Shown: piece by piece, positions 15,750-24,452 of the stretch
How positions within the stretch are numbered: position 1 is the first letter of the stretch
Layout of the letters: every line of letters starts with the position of its first letter
From: Stenotrophomonas oahuensis
Lineage (GTDB): Bacteria > Pseudomonadota > Gammaproteobacteria > Xanthomonadales > Xanthomonadaceae
Direction of reading: 5' to 3'
NCBI RefSeq assembly: GCF_031834595.1
Contig: NZ_CP115541.1
Coordinates: 1,709,001 to 1,773,000 of the forward strand
DNA length: 64,000 bases
The notes under the pieces: generated by a model
Databases searched by the model: none
What the model was told of the DNA's origin: nothing
The model's input: only the letters and a program-made list of their open reading frames with translations
Made by a program: the position numbers and the translations under genes

Positions 15750-16952
15750 ATGCCCGAAATGCTCATCAACTTCCTGACCGGCGGCGTCGCTGGCCTTGGC
15801 TGGTGGGGCATGGCGCTGGTGCTGCTGGTGTTCACCCAGCTCACGATCTTCGCTGTGACGCTGTACCTGCATCGCAGCCAGGCGCATCGGGGCGTGGATT
15901 TCCACCCGGTCATCTCGCACTTCTTCCGGTTCTGGGTGTGGCTCACCACCTCGATGATCACAAAGGAGTGGGTGGCCATCCACCGCAAGCACCACGCCAA
16001 GGTGGAAACCGAGGAAGACCCGCACAGCCCGGTCACCAAGGGCATCGGCACCGTGTTCTGGCGCGGCGTGGAGCTGTACCGTGAAGCCCGCACTCTACGC
16101 GCGGACATCGACCAGTACGGCCGCGGTGCGCCGGAGGACTGGATCGAGCGCCACCTGTACACCCCGCACGCCAACCTGGGCCCGGTGGTGCTGTTCTTCG
16201 TCAATCTGCTGCTGTTCGGCCTGCCCGGCGTGGCCCTGTGGGCGATCCAGATGGCCTGGATTCCGTTCTGGGCAGCGGGCGTGGTCAACGGCTTGGGCCA
16301 CTGGTGGGGCTACCGCAACTTCGAATCCGCCGACACCTCCACCAACCTCACCCCGTGGGCGTTCTGGATCGGCGGCGAAGAGCTGCACAACAACCACCAT
16401 GCCTTCCCCAGCTCGGCCCGCTTCTCGATGCGCCGCTGGGAGTTCGACATCGGCTGGGCCGCGATCCGCGGTCTGCAGGCCGTGAAGCTGGCCAAGGTGC
16501 TGCGCGTGGCCCCGAGCATGGACGTACGCCCGAACATCGCCGTGCCGGATGCGGAAACCCTGAAGGCGCTGCTGTCGCACCGCTTCCAGGCGATGACCGA
16601 CTACCAGCGCAACGTGTTCGTGCCTGCGCTGCGCGAAGAAGCTGCATTTGCCGGGGCCAAGCTGCGCAAGCTGCTGCCGCGCCGCATGCGCCGTGGCCTG
16701 GTCAACGACGGTCGCTGGCTGAAGCCGGCCTGCCGTGCGGAGCTCAACAGCTGGGTGGAGCAGCGTCCGCGCATCCGCGTGCTGGTGGAACACCGCGCGC
16801 GCCTTTCCGCGCTGCTGGAGGCTCGCAGCAACGACGCCGCCGAACGCCTGAAGGCGCTGCAGGCCTGGTGTCAGGACGCGGAAGCCAGTGGTATCGCCGC
16901 GCTGCAGGCCTATGCAGCGCGCCTGAAGGGCTATGCGTTGACGGCGCACTGA
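15750..16952 (+). CDS. Membrane fatty acid desaturase
   Basis: 400 residues from the ATG at 15750, after GGAG. It carries the three histidine boxes of integral-membrane di-iron desaturases: HRSQAHR, HRKHHA and HNNHHAFP. Four membrane-spanning stretches are visible (about 8-30, 35-70, 135-160, 165-190). Such enzymes insert a cis double bond into acyl chains (delta-9 type in this family) and adjust membrane fluidity. The C-terminal 130 residues are Arg-rich and probably cytosolic. An EF-hand protein gene follows after 2 bp, and both may be one transcript. Confidence 0.92.
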   Translation: MPEMLINFLTGGVAGLGWWGMALVLLVFTQLTIFAVTLYLHRSQAHRGVDFHPVISHFFRFWVWLTTSMITKEWVAIHRKHHAKVETEEDPHSPVTKGIGTVFWRGVELYREARTLRADIDQYGRGAPEDWIERHLYTPHANLGPVVLFFVNLLLFGLPGVALWAIQMAWIPFWAAGVVNGLGHWWGYRNFESADTSTNLTPWAFWIGGEELHNNHHAFPSSARFSMRRWEFDIGWAAIRGLQAVKLAKVLRVAPSMDVRPNIAVPDAETLKALLSHRFQAMTDYQRNVFVPALREEAAFAGAKLRKLLPRRMRRGLVNDGRWLKPACRAELNSWVEQRPRIRVLVEHRARLSALLEARSNDAAERLKALQAWCQDAEASGIAALQAYAARLKGYALTAH

Positions 16953-16954
16953 CG

Positions 16955-17284
16955 GTGCGTCGTCTGCTCTGCACCGCGCTGCTGCTGGGCAGCGCCGTGG
17001 CCCACGCCCAGGTCGCCGATACCGGCACCTATCTGCAGCGCATGGACACCGACGCTGACGGCAAGGTCAGCGTGGATGAGTATGTGGCGTGGATGATGTA
17101 CGCGTTTGACCGCATGGACCGGAATGGCGACGGCGTGTTGAGCAGTGATGAGCTGCCGGGCGGGAAGGGCAAGCCGATCACCCGCGAGCAGCAGCGGCAG
17201 ACGATTGTGGAGCGCTTCCACAAACAGGATGCGAACAAGGATGGGTTCCTGAGCGCGAAGGAACTGGCTGCCCCGCCGCGGTGA
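16955..17284 (+). CDS. Exported EF-hand calcium-binding protein
   Basis: 109 residues from a GTG start 2 bp after the desaturase stop. A signal peptide (RRLLCTALLLGSAVAHA) is followed by three EF-hand loops: DTDADGKVSVDE, DRNGDGVLSSDE and DANKDGFLSAKE. All have the Asp/Asn ligand pattern and the Gly at position 6. Calcium binding in the periplasm is therefore likely. What it regulates is unknown; linkage to the desaturase is by position only. Confidence 0.85.
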   Translation: MRRLLCTALLLGSAVAHAQVADTGTYLQRMDTDADGKVSVDEYVAWMMYAFDRMDRNGDGVLSSDELPGGKGKPITREQQRQTIVERFHKQDANKDGFLSAKELAAPPR

Positions 17285-17359
17285 TGCGCCCCGGCGCAAC
17301 CGGTTCAATTTCTCCGCCGGGCACGCGCCCGGCGAACAGCGCAATCGACCTGCGCACGT

Positions 17360-17414
17360 AGCAATTCGTAGTGACACGCCATGCGTGTCAACCGCGCGCA
17401 GCGCGGCACAAGCG
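17360..17414 (+). repeat. 55-bp composite palindromic element, copy B
   Basis: Same layout as 11416-11470 read on its minus strand: AGCAATTC, then GTAG-headed stem GACACGC-CAT-GCGTGTC, then CCGCGC-GCA-GCGCGG, then CACAAGCG. Differences from copy A are compensatory in the first stem (C-G becomes A-T) and confined to the loop of the second. Confidence 0.85.
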
Positions 17415-17509
17415 CCCGAAGCCACGATCAACACGGCACCTGGTTGCGGCCGGCGTTTATCGTTGACCGAAGACCTGGGTCAGGCGTTCGCGATGCAGGA
17501 TCGAAGAGC

Positions 17510-17553
17510 GGACGCGCATGGCGCGTCCCACGGTGATACGCCATGCGTGTCAC
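17510..17553. repeat. Two SMAG-like palindromes upstream of mutM
   Basis: GGACGCGC-ATG-GCGCGTCC (17510-17528) and GTGATACGC-CAT-GCGTGTCAC (17533-17553) lie head to tail, just before the mutM ribosome site. Confidence 0.7.
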
Positions 17554-17576
17554 GTCGGCAGCGGTAGAATCCCCCC

Positions 17577-18389
17577 ATGCCCGAACTGCCCGAAGTAGAA
17601 ACCACCCGTCGTGGCCTCGCGCCGCACCTGGAAGGCCGCCGCATTCACGGCGTGATCCTGCGCCGGCCTGACCTGCGCTGGCCGATCCCCGACGAAATCA
17701 GCACCCTGCTGCCGGGCCAGGCGATTGAAGGCGTGCGTCGCCGCGCGAAGTATCTGCTGCTGGACACCGCCATCGGCAGTGCGGTGCTGCACCTGGGCAT
17801 GTCCGGCAGCCTGCGGGTGCTGCCGGGCGACACACCCGTGCGGGCGCACGACCACGTCGACATCAGCCTGGACAACGGCCGCCTGCTGCGCTTCAACGAC
17901 CCGCGCCGGTTCGGCAGCCTGCTCTGGCAACCGGCGGGGCAGACCCACGAACTGCTGGCCGGGCTGGGCCCGGAACCGCTGGACGACGTCTTTGACGGTG
18001 AGTACCTGTTCCAGCGCAGCCGCGGCCGCAAGGCCCCGGTGAAAACCTTCCTGATGGATCAGGGGATCGTGGTCGGGGTGGGCAACATCTATGCCGCCGA
18101 AAGCCTGTTCATGGCCGGCATCAACCCGCTGCGTGAAGCCGGCAAAATCTCGCGTGAGCGCTACCTGCGGCTGGGCGCGGCAGTGAAGCAGATCCTCGGC
18201 CACGCCATCACCCGCGGCGGCACCACCCTGCGCGACTTCATCAATCCGGACGGCGCGCCTGGTTACTTCGAGCAGGAGCTGCTGGTTTACGGGCGTGAAG
18301 GCGAGCCCTGCCGGCAGTGCGGGCGGCCGCTGCGCCACGCCACCATTGGCCAGCGCGCCAGTGTGTGGTGCAGCCATTGCCAGCGCTGA
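17577..18389 (+). CDS. mutM: Formamidopyrimidine-DNA glycosylase
   Basis: 270 residues, the family length. It begins [14 protein letters not shown], where Pro2 (the Schiff-base nucleophile after Met removal) and Glu3 are catalytic. A Lys in [10 protein letters not shown] matches the conserved Lys57-like position, and [14 protein letters not shown] is the H2TH region. The C-terminal zinc finger is CRQCGRP through CSHCQR. The enzyme removes 8-oxoguanine and formamidopyrimidines from DNA and nicks the abasic site. It is a single gene with palindromes in the upstream gap. Confidence 0.97.
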   Translation: MPELPEVETTRRGLAPHLEGRRIHGVILRRPDLRWPIPDEISTLLPGQAIEGVRRRAKYLLLDTAIGSAVLHLGMSGSLRVLPGDTPVRAHDHVDISLDNGRLLRFNDPRRFGSLLWQPAGQTHELLAGLGPEPLDDVFDGEYLFQRSRGRKAPVKTFLMDQGIVVGVGNIYAAESLFMAGINPLREAGKISRERYLRLGAAVKQILGHAITRGGTTLRDFINPDGAPGYFEQELLVYGREGEPCRQCGRPLRHATIGQRASVWCSHCQR

Positions 18390-18451
18390 GTCGCACTTTT
18401 AGCCTCACGCGGGCGCTATAGTCGGCCCAACGTCACCGGCGGGGGTTTGGC

Positions 18452-19018
18452 ATGGACGAAGGCCCGGATATCACCGTATGGCTGGATTCGGCCCGCTCGG
18501 GCGACCGTGCCGCGCTGGATCGGGTGCTGACCCTGCTGTATCAGGAGCTGCACACGATGGCCCGGCGCCAGCTGGCCGGCCAGCAGGGCCGTACCCTGGA
18601 CGCCACCTCGCTGGTGCACGAGTCCTACCTGAAGCTGCTGGGCGCACGCGGCGCGGCACGCTTTGAAGACCGCGCGCACTTTTTCGCCTATGCGGCCTCG
18701 GCCATGCGCAGCGTGGTGGTGGATTACGCCCGCAACCGGCTGGCCCGCAAGCGGGGCGGTGATCTGAAGCGGGTCGCGGAGATTCCCGAGAACAGCAGCA
18801 GCGGCGTGCGCCTGGACGAAGACCTGCTGGCGCTGGACGTGGCGCTGGCCCGCCTGCAGGCGGTGGATGGGCACCTGGCCAAGGTGGTCGAGCTGCGTTA
18901 TTTCGCTGGGTTGTCGGAGCAGGAAATCGCCGATCTGTGCCAGCGTTCGGAACGCAGCATCCGCCGTGACTGGCAGAAGGCGCGGCTGTTCCTGCTGGCC
19001 TCGGTGCGCGAAGACTGA
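18452..19018 (+). CDS. ECF sigma factor (kinase-linked, ECF43-like)
   Basis: 188 residues with a region 2 (about 20-90, including TSLVHESYLKLL and DRAHFFAYAASAMRSVVVDYAR) and a region 4 HTH (LSEQEIADLCQRSERSIRRDW). The sequence type is the TIGR02999-like group often encoded next to Ser/Thr kinases. It lies 30 bp upstream of such a kinase here. In Xanthomonas citri, a pair of this arrangement (EcfK with PknS) is reported to switch on type VI secretion against amoebae; whether this pair does likewise is an inference. There is no anti-sigma gene, which fits control by phosphorylation. Confidence 0.9.
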   Translation: MDEGPDITVWLDSARSGDRAALDRVLTLLYQELHTMARRQLAGQQGRTLDATSLVHESYLKLLGARGAARFEDRAHFFAYAASAMRSVVVDYARNRLARKRGGDLKRVAEIPENSSSGVRLDEDLLALDVALARLQAVDGHLAKVVELRYFAGLSEQEIADLCQRSERSIRRDWQKARLFLLASVRED

Positions 19019-19048
19019 GCGGTTCAACGGCGGTCGGAGATCGATCGT

Positions 19049-21922
19049 ATGGAAGCAGGGCGCTGGCAGCAGTTGTCGTCGCTGCTGGATCAGTTGCTGG
19101 AGTTGCCACCCGACCAGCGCGCCGCGCGCCTGGCCCGGCTGCACGCGTCCGACCCGACCCTTGCCGGGGAAGTGGAGCGGCTGCTGCAGCATGAAGCCGA
19201 CAGCCACGATTTCATGGCCCAGCCGCTGTGGACGGCGGCACCGGAAGACAGCCGTGAGGGCACGCGCATCGGCCCCTACCGCCTGCTGCGCCGGCTGGGC
19301 GAAGGTGGCATGGGCGAGGTCTGGCTGGCCGAACGCGCCGACGGGCTGTACGAACGCCAGGTCGCACTGAAACTGTTGCGCAGCGGCTATGCCGACCCCG
19401 GCCTGCGCCAACGCTTCAGCCGTGAACGCGAAATTCTGGCGCGCCTGCAGCACCCGCACCTGGCGCAGTTGCTGGACGCCGGCATCGATCTGCAGGGCCA
19501 GCCCTATCTGGCGCTGGCCTACGTGGAAGGCGAGCCGATCACCGACTACTGCCAGCGCCTGCAGCTGCCGCTGGAGCGCCGGCTGAAGCTGATGCAGCAG
19601 GTATGCGCGGTGGTCAGCCACGCGCACGCCAACCTGATCGTGCACCGCGATCTGAAGCCTTCCAACATTCTGGTCACTGCAGACGGCGAGGTGAAGCTGC
19701 TGGATTTCGGCATTGCCAAGCTGCTTGATGACGAACAGCCGCGCGATCCTGGGGCGCACCCGCCCACCGAAGCGCGTGCGTTCACTCTGCACTACGCCGC
19801 GCCGGAGCAGGTGCGCGGCGAACCGGTGACCACGCTGACCGATGTGTACTCGTTAGGGGTGGTGCTGTTCGAGGTCATCACCGGACGCAAGCCGTATCGG
19901 CTGCGCCGCCTCAGCGACGCCGAATGGGAGCGCTCGATTCTGGAGGTGAACGCCCCGCGCGCATCGAGTCTCCTGTTACGCACCGACCCTGGTAGTGCCG
20001 GCCGCTGGCCGGCAACCGCAGCCGACCCCGAACCAAGTGCCGCCACACGTCGCCTGGCACGCCGCCTGCGCGGCGACATGGACACCATCCTGCTGAAGGC
20101 GCTGCAGAAGGAACCGGCGCAGCGCTACGCCTCGGTGGAGGCGTTGTCGCAGGACGTGCAGCGCTTTCTGGAGGGACGCCCCATTCACGCGCGCCCGCAG
20201 CGCGCGCTGTACCGGCTGCGCAAGTACCTGGGCCGGCACCGCTGGGGCGTGGCATTGGGCGCGGTCAGCGTGTTCGCCCTGCTGGTGCTGGCGGTGCTGG
20301 CCGTGTGGCAGATGCAGCAGGCGCGGCGCGAGATTGCCCGTGCGCAAGCCATGCAGGACTTCACCATCGGCCTGTTCGACCGCGCTGCCAGTGCGCGACA
20401 CGGCAGCTTCGACGTCCGCCAGATGCTGGCGACCGGGCAGCAGCGTGGCGAAGCCGAACTGGCCGACCAGCCCTTGCCGTTGGCCGACCTGGAAGGGGTG
20501 ATCGGGCGGCTGCGCATTGGCCTTGGCGATTACCAGCTGGCGCTGCAGACCCTGGACCGGCAGCGCGCGCTGCTGGAGCAGGTGGACGATGTGCCGCCGG
20601 AACTACAGCTGGAAGCGGTCACCCAACGCGGGCGCGCGTTGCGCATGCTGGGGCGCTCGCGCGAATGCGTAGCCCACCTGAGCCCGATGCAGGCGCTGGC
20701 CGCGCAGTACCAGCACGCGTTCCCTTCGCTGGTGGCCGAATACCACGCCCAGCTGGGCCGCTGCCAGCAGTTGCTGGGTTACAGGGGGCCCGCACGCGAG
20801 GCCTTTACCCAGGCGCTGAGCCTGCGCCGCGACCTCCTCAAGGACACCACCAGCACGGCGGAAAGCCTGGCCGACCTGGCCGCGCTGGACAGCGACGAAG
20901 GCCGTACCCAGGCCGCATTGGCGGGCTATCGGCAGGCGCTGCAGCTGCTGCAGCTGCGCACCAGCGAGCGTGACCCGCAGCGGGTCACCCTGCGCCGCCA
21001 CCTGGGGGAAACGCTGGCCGCGCAGGGTGACCTGGACGCGGCCTCGCAGCACCTGCACATGGCGTGGAACGACGCACTTGGCCTGTACGGCCCCGACCAC
21101 CCGGAAACCCTGGGCATCCGCCGCCTGCGCGGCACGTTGGCGCTGCAACGTGGCGACCTGGCTGAGGCCGAAGCGACCCTGCAGGAAGTACATCGGCTGA
21201 CCCGGCTGGCGCTGGGCGATCGGCACCGCGATACCGGGGCCAGTTGGAACGCCATGGGCCACCTGGCACGAGAGCGCGGCGACACCGCGCAGGCAGTGGA
21301 GGATTTTGCCCGTGCGGTGGAGATCTGGCGTCAGCCCGATTGCGTAGGCCTGCTGCCGCTGGGGCTGTACGACTACGGCGTGGCGCTGGCCGACGCGGGG
21401 CGATGGGAGGAGGCGCTGGCGGCGCTGCGCGAAGGCCGCCAATGGCTGGCCGCGCAGCGCGGCGAAGACGATCCCATGGTGCAGCGCGCCGACTGGCGGA
21501 TGGCCGACATCCTGGGAGCCCGGGTGGACCCGGTGGATGCCGGGCAGCGCCTGGCCGGGCTGATGGCACGACCAGCGCGCGGCGGGCCCGAAGCGGTGCT
21601 GCAGCAACACGCCGTCCAGCTGGCCTGGGCACGCAACCTGGTGCGGTTGGGGCAGAGCGTGGAAGCCGAGCGCGTGCTGGCCCAGGTGGTGGCCGTACCG
21701 GGTGCCGACCCGCGCACGCAGCAGCTGCGCTGGCGGGCGCGCCTGCTGCAGGGTCAGCTGCGCTGCAGCCAGGCCCCGCCGCGAGGCCGCGCGGCGCTGC
21801 TGGCGCTGCGTGACGACGTGCGCAGGCTTCGACCGGAGGGCGGCCGGGTGGCGCGCAGCATCGAACTGGCCCTGGGCGACTGCGGTGACGGGTCGCTGCA
21901 CAGGGTCGCGTCGCGAGACTGA
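19049..21922 (+). CDS. Membrane Ser/Thr protein kinase with C-terminal TPR-like region
   Basis: 957 residues. A PknB-type kinase domain spans about 74-370: glycine loop GEGGMGEV at 84, HRDLKPSN at 199, DFG at 219 and YAAPEQVRGE. One membrane helix lies at about 399-421. A long helical TPR-like exterior part follows, which could sense a ligand or bind a partner. It is encoded 30 bp behind the ECF sigma gene and is probably its activator. Oddly, residues 315-323 (GSAGRWPAT) are the translation of a complete SMAG palindrome lying in frame within the kinase domain, in the loop before the GDMDTILLKAL helix. Confidence 0.92.
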   Translation: MEAGRWQQLSSLLDQLLELPPDQRAARLARLHASDPTLAGEVERLLQHEADSHDFMAQPLWTAAPEDSREGTRIGPYRLLRRLGEGGMGEVWLAERADGLYERQVALKLLRSGYADPGLRQRFSREREILARLQHPHLAQLLDAGIDLQGQPYLALAYVEGEPITDYCQRLQLPLERRLKLMQQVCAVVSHAHANLIVHRDLKPSNILVTADGEVKLLDFGIAKLLDDEQPRDPGAHPPTEARAFTLHYAAPEQVRGEPVTTLTDVYSLGVVLFEVITGRKPYRLRRLSDAEWERSILEVNAPRASSLLLRTDPGSAGRWPATAADPEPSAATRRLARRLRGDMDTILLKALQKEPAQRYASVEALSQDVQRFLEGRPIHARPQRALYRLRKYLGRHRWGVALGAVSVFALLVLAVLAVWQMQQARREIARAQAMQDFTIGLFDRAASARHGSFDVRQMLATGQQRGEAELADQPLPLADLEGVIGRLRIGLGDYQLALQTLDRQRALLEQVDDVPPELQLEAVTQRGRALRMLGRSRECVAHLSPMQALAAQYQHAFPSLVAEYHAQLGRCQQLLGYRGPAREAFTQALSLRRDLLKDTTSTAESLADLAALDSDEGRTQAALAGYRQALQLLQLRTSERDPQRVTLRRHLGETLAAQGDLDAASQHLHMAWNDALGLYGPDHPETLGIRRLRGTLALQRGDLAEAEATLQEVHRLTRLALGDRHRDTGASWNAMGHLARERGDTAQAVEDFARAVEIWRQPDCVGLLPLGLYDYGVALADAGRWEEALAALREGRQWLAAQRGEDDPMVQRADWRMADILGARVDPVDAGQRLAGLMARPARGGPEAVLQQHAVQLAWARNLVRLGQSVEAERVLAQVVAVPGADPRTQQLRWRARLLQGQLRCSQAPPRGRAALLALRDDVRRLRPEGGRVARSIELALGDCGDGSLHRVASRD
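19992..20016 (+). repeat. SMAG palindrome inside the kinase coding sequence
   Basis: A full-length unit (GTAGTGCCGGCC-GCT-GGCCGGCAAC) sits within codons 315-323 of the kinase gene. It keeps the frame and encodes SAGRWPAT. Confidence 0.93.
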
Positions 21923-22002
21923 ACGCTCCCCATTCATCACAGCGGCGATTTAACGTTCGCGTGCCTATGATGGCCGGCCCTTTCCTGCCTTTGCTGCCCT
22001 GC

Positions 22003-23604
22003 ATGCAACGACGCGACTTCATCCGCAACGCTTCCCTGGCCCTGGCGGCCATCGGTTTTCCCGCGCTGCCGGCCTGCGCCGCGCAGGGCAACCAGGTGGG
22101 CCTGCGCCGGCTCGGCCAGCCGCAGCCGTTCGACTTCGCCACGCTCAAGGGCCAGGCCCGCGCGCTGTCCGAAGCCGCCTACAAGAGTCACCGCCGCACC
22201 CTGCCCGGGCCGCTGGAGGCGTTGGACTGGGACCAGTACCAGTCCATCCGCTACCGTCAGGACCACGCGCTGTGGGCCGACCAGCCCGGTCGCTTCCAGG
22301 CCAAGTTCTTCCACCTGGGTCTGTACTTCCATTCGCCGGTGCGGATGTTCGACGTGGTCAACGGCATCGCCCAGGAACTCGCCTATGACCCGGCCGCGTT
22401 CGACTACGGCAAGAGCGGTCTGAAGGGCAGCCACCTGCCTGCCGACCTGGGCTTTGCCGGCTTCCGCCTCAACACCCGCCAGGACACCGACCGCGACTTC
22501 GCCGCGTTCCTGGGGGCCAGCTATTTCCGCGCGGTCGGCAAGGAAGGACAGTACGGCCAGTCCGCGCGCGGCCTTGCGATCGACACCGGCATGGACCGTC
22601 CGGAGGAATTCCCGGACTTCATTGCCTATTTCCTGGAGCAGCCGGCCAAGGACTCCAACACCCTGGTGGTGTACGCCCTGCTGGATTCGCCCAGCGTGGC
22701 CGGTGCCTACCGCTTCGCCATCACCAACGGCGATGTGCTGTTGATGGACGTGGACGTGGCGCTTTATCCGCGCAAGACCATCGAGCGCCTGGGCATCGCA
22801 CCGTGCACCAGCATGTACCAGGTGGGCGAGAACGACCGCCGCATGGCCTGGGACTGGCGTCCGGAAATCCACGATACCGACGGCCTGTCGATGTGGACCG
22901 GGGCCGGCGAGTGGATCTGGCGGCCGCTGAGCAACCCGCGCCAGCTGCGCTTCAACATGTTCGTGGACAACAACCCGAAGGGCTTCGGGCTGCTGCAGCG
23001 CGACCGCAATTTCGACCATTACCAGGACGACGGCGTGTTCTACGAGAAGCGCCCGTGCCTGTGGGTGGAACCGAAGGGCCAGTGGGGCAAGGGCTCGGTG
23101 CAGCTGGTGGAAATTCCCACCGTGGACGAGACCTTCGACAACATCGTCGCGTTCTGGAACCCGGAAGCCAAACCCCAGCCGGGCCAGGAAATGCTGCTGG
23201 GCTACCGCCTGTACTGGGGCGCGGAACCGCCGGCACGGCCGCCGCTGGCCCAGGCCGTGGCCACGCGCACCGGGCTGGGCGGGGTGATCGGCAAGAAGCG
23301 CGAGTACTTCTCGTGGCGTTTCGCGGTGGACTTCGAAGGCGGCGAGCTGGCCGCGCTGATCGACAAGGGCGAAGTGGAAGCGGTGGTGCAGACCAGCCGT
23401 GGTCGCACCGAGATTGTCTCTGCGCGTCCGCTGCGCGAGATCAAGGGTTACCGCGCCATGTTCGACCTGGTGCCGCCGGATGATTCCACCGATCAGATCG
23501 ATATTCGTCTGTATCTGCGCAGTGGTGGCAAGACGCTGACGGAGACGTGGCTGTATCAGTACAACCCGCCGCCGGCCGGTGCGCCGGAGCGGACGTTGTA
23601 TTGA
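22003..23604 (+). CDS. opgD: Glucans biosynthesis protein D
   Basis: 533 residues. It starts with a Tat-type signal (MQRRDFIRNASLALAAIG), typical of OpgD/MdoD, a periplasmic protein that shapes osmoregulated periplasmic glucans. The MdoG family body is clear: FHLGLYFHSP, GFAGFRLN and GASYFRAVG near the middle, and the C-terminal Ig-like half with FSWRFAVDF. The ATG at 22003 was chosen because it puts the twin arginines at positions 3-4. The partner opgH is not in the window. It is convergent with tdk. Confidence 0.95.
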   Translation: MQRRDFIRNASLALAAIGFPALPACAAQGNQVGLRRLGQPQPFDFATLKGQARALSEAAYKSHRRTLPGPLEALDWDQYQSIRYRQDHALWADQPGRFQAKFFHLGLYFHSPVRMFDVVNGIAQELAYDPAAFDYGKSGLKGSHLPADLGFAGFRLNTRQDTDRDFAAFLGASYFRAVGKEGQYGQSARGLAIDTGMDRPEEFPDFIAYFLEQPAKDSNTLVVYALLDSPSVAGAYRFAITNGDVLLMDVDVALYPRKTIERLGIAPCTSMYQVGENDRRMAWDWRPEIHDTDGLSMWTGAGEWIWRPLSNPRQLRFNMFVDNNPKGFGLLQRDRNFDHYQDDGVFYEKRPCLWVEPKGQWGKGSVQLVEIPTVDETFDNIVAFWNPEAKPQPGQEMLLGYRLYWGAEPPARPPLAQAVATRTGLGGVIGKKREYFSWRFAVDFEGGELAALIDKGEVEAVVQTSRGRTEIVSARPLREIKGYRAMFDLVPPDDSTDQIDIRLYLRSGGKTLTETWLYQYNPPPAGAPERTLY

Positions 23605-23613
23605 TCAACGGCG

Positions 23614-23696
23614 TACCGACCAACGGTATGCCCATCTACGATGGGCACCCTTCGGGCCGTCGGCAAGCGACGTTAGGAATGGCTTACGCCATTCCT
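23614..23696. repeat. Three adjacent palindromes between opgD and tdk
   Basis: TACCG/CGGTA (23614-23628), CCCATC-TAC-GATGGG (23631-23645) and AGGAATGG-CTTACG-CCATTCCT (23675-23696) fill the gap of two convergent genes. They may act as terminators in both directions; no T-run is seen. Confidence 0.55.
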
Positions 23697-23718
23697 TGCG
23701 GTACCTACCGGCTGCGCT

Positions 23719-24339
23719 TCACAACGGCAAGGCGGCCTGCATGGGCTCGATCCGGCCTTCGCCGCGCGTGATCTTCTTGAACTCGGCGCGGCTCACCGAT
23801 ACGTAGCGCTCGTTGCCGCCAATCTCCACCTGCGGGCCGTCCTGCACCGCGTGGCCGTGTTCGTCCACGCGCACGGTCATCGTGGCCTTCTTGCCGCTGT
23901 GGCAGATGGTTTTGATCTCCTGCATCTCGTCGGCCCAGGCCAACAGGTACTGGCTGCCCTCGAACAGCTCGCCGCGGAAGTCGGTGCGCAGGCCGTAGCA
24001 CAGCACCGGAATGCGCAGCTGGTCGACCACCTCGCTGAGCTGCCAGACCTGGCTGCGGCTGAGGAACTGTGCTTCGTCGACCAGCACGCAGCCCAGCGGG
24101 CCGTGCGCGTCCAGATCCTGGCGGATCAGCTGCTCCAGATCGGTCTCGCGGTCGAACGCGATGCCGTCGGCCTTCAGCCCGATCCGGGAGGCGACCACGC
24201 CGCGCCCGGCGCGGTCGTCCAGGCGCGGGGTCAGGATCGCCACCCGCATGCCGCGCTCGCGGTAGTTGTGCGCCGACTGCAGCAGCGTGGTGGTCTTGCC
24301 GGCGTTCATCGCCGAATAGTAGAAGTAGAGCTTGGCCAT
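23719..24339 (-). CDS. tdk: Thymidine kinase
   Basis: 206 residues, type II thymidine kinase. The P-loop is SAMNAGKTT, a magnesium-binding DEAQFL follows, and the lasso/thymidine-binding region contains [15 protein letters not shown]. The product phosphorylates thymidine for salvage. The zinc-binding cysteines of many type II enzymes are reduced here (only Cys in the TICHSGKKA segment), as in several gammaproteobacterial forms. It is divergent from rep across a gap with one SMAG unit. Confidence 0.95.
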   Translation of the reverse strand: MAKLYFYYSAMNAGKTTTLLQSAHNYRERGMRVAILTPRLDDRAGRGVVASRIGLKADGIAFDRETDLEQLIRQDLDAHGPLGCVLVDEAQFLSRSQVWQLSEVVDQLRIPVLCYGLRTDFRGELFEGSQYLLAWADEMQEIKTICHSGKKATMTVRVDEHGHAVQDGPQVEIGGNERYVSVSRAEFKKITRGEGRIEPMQAALPL

Positions 24340-24387
24340 GCTGGGGATTTTAAACGGCTGGAAGGGGGTTGTTCAGTCTGGTTGTTC

Positions 24388-24409
24388 AGCCGGGCAAGCC
24401 CGGCTCTAC
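24388..24409 (-). repeat. SMAG palindrome, reverse orientation
   Basis: AGCCGGGC-AAG-CCCGGCT followed by CTAC (GTAG on the minus strand) in the tdk-rep divergent gap. Confidence 0.9.
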
Positions 24410-24452
24410 GGGGGGCACGACCCCGGTACAATGCCGGCTCCACGGAGAAGGC

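Noticed and set aside
24369..24452. 28-codon N-terminal extension of Rep
   Set aside because: Includes the translated SMAG unit (KPGSTG); the family start is at 24453 after a good ribosome site.
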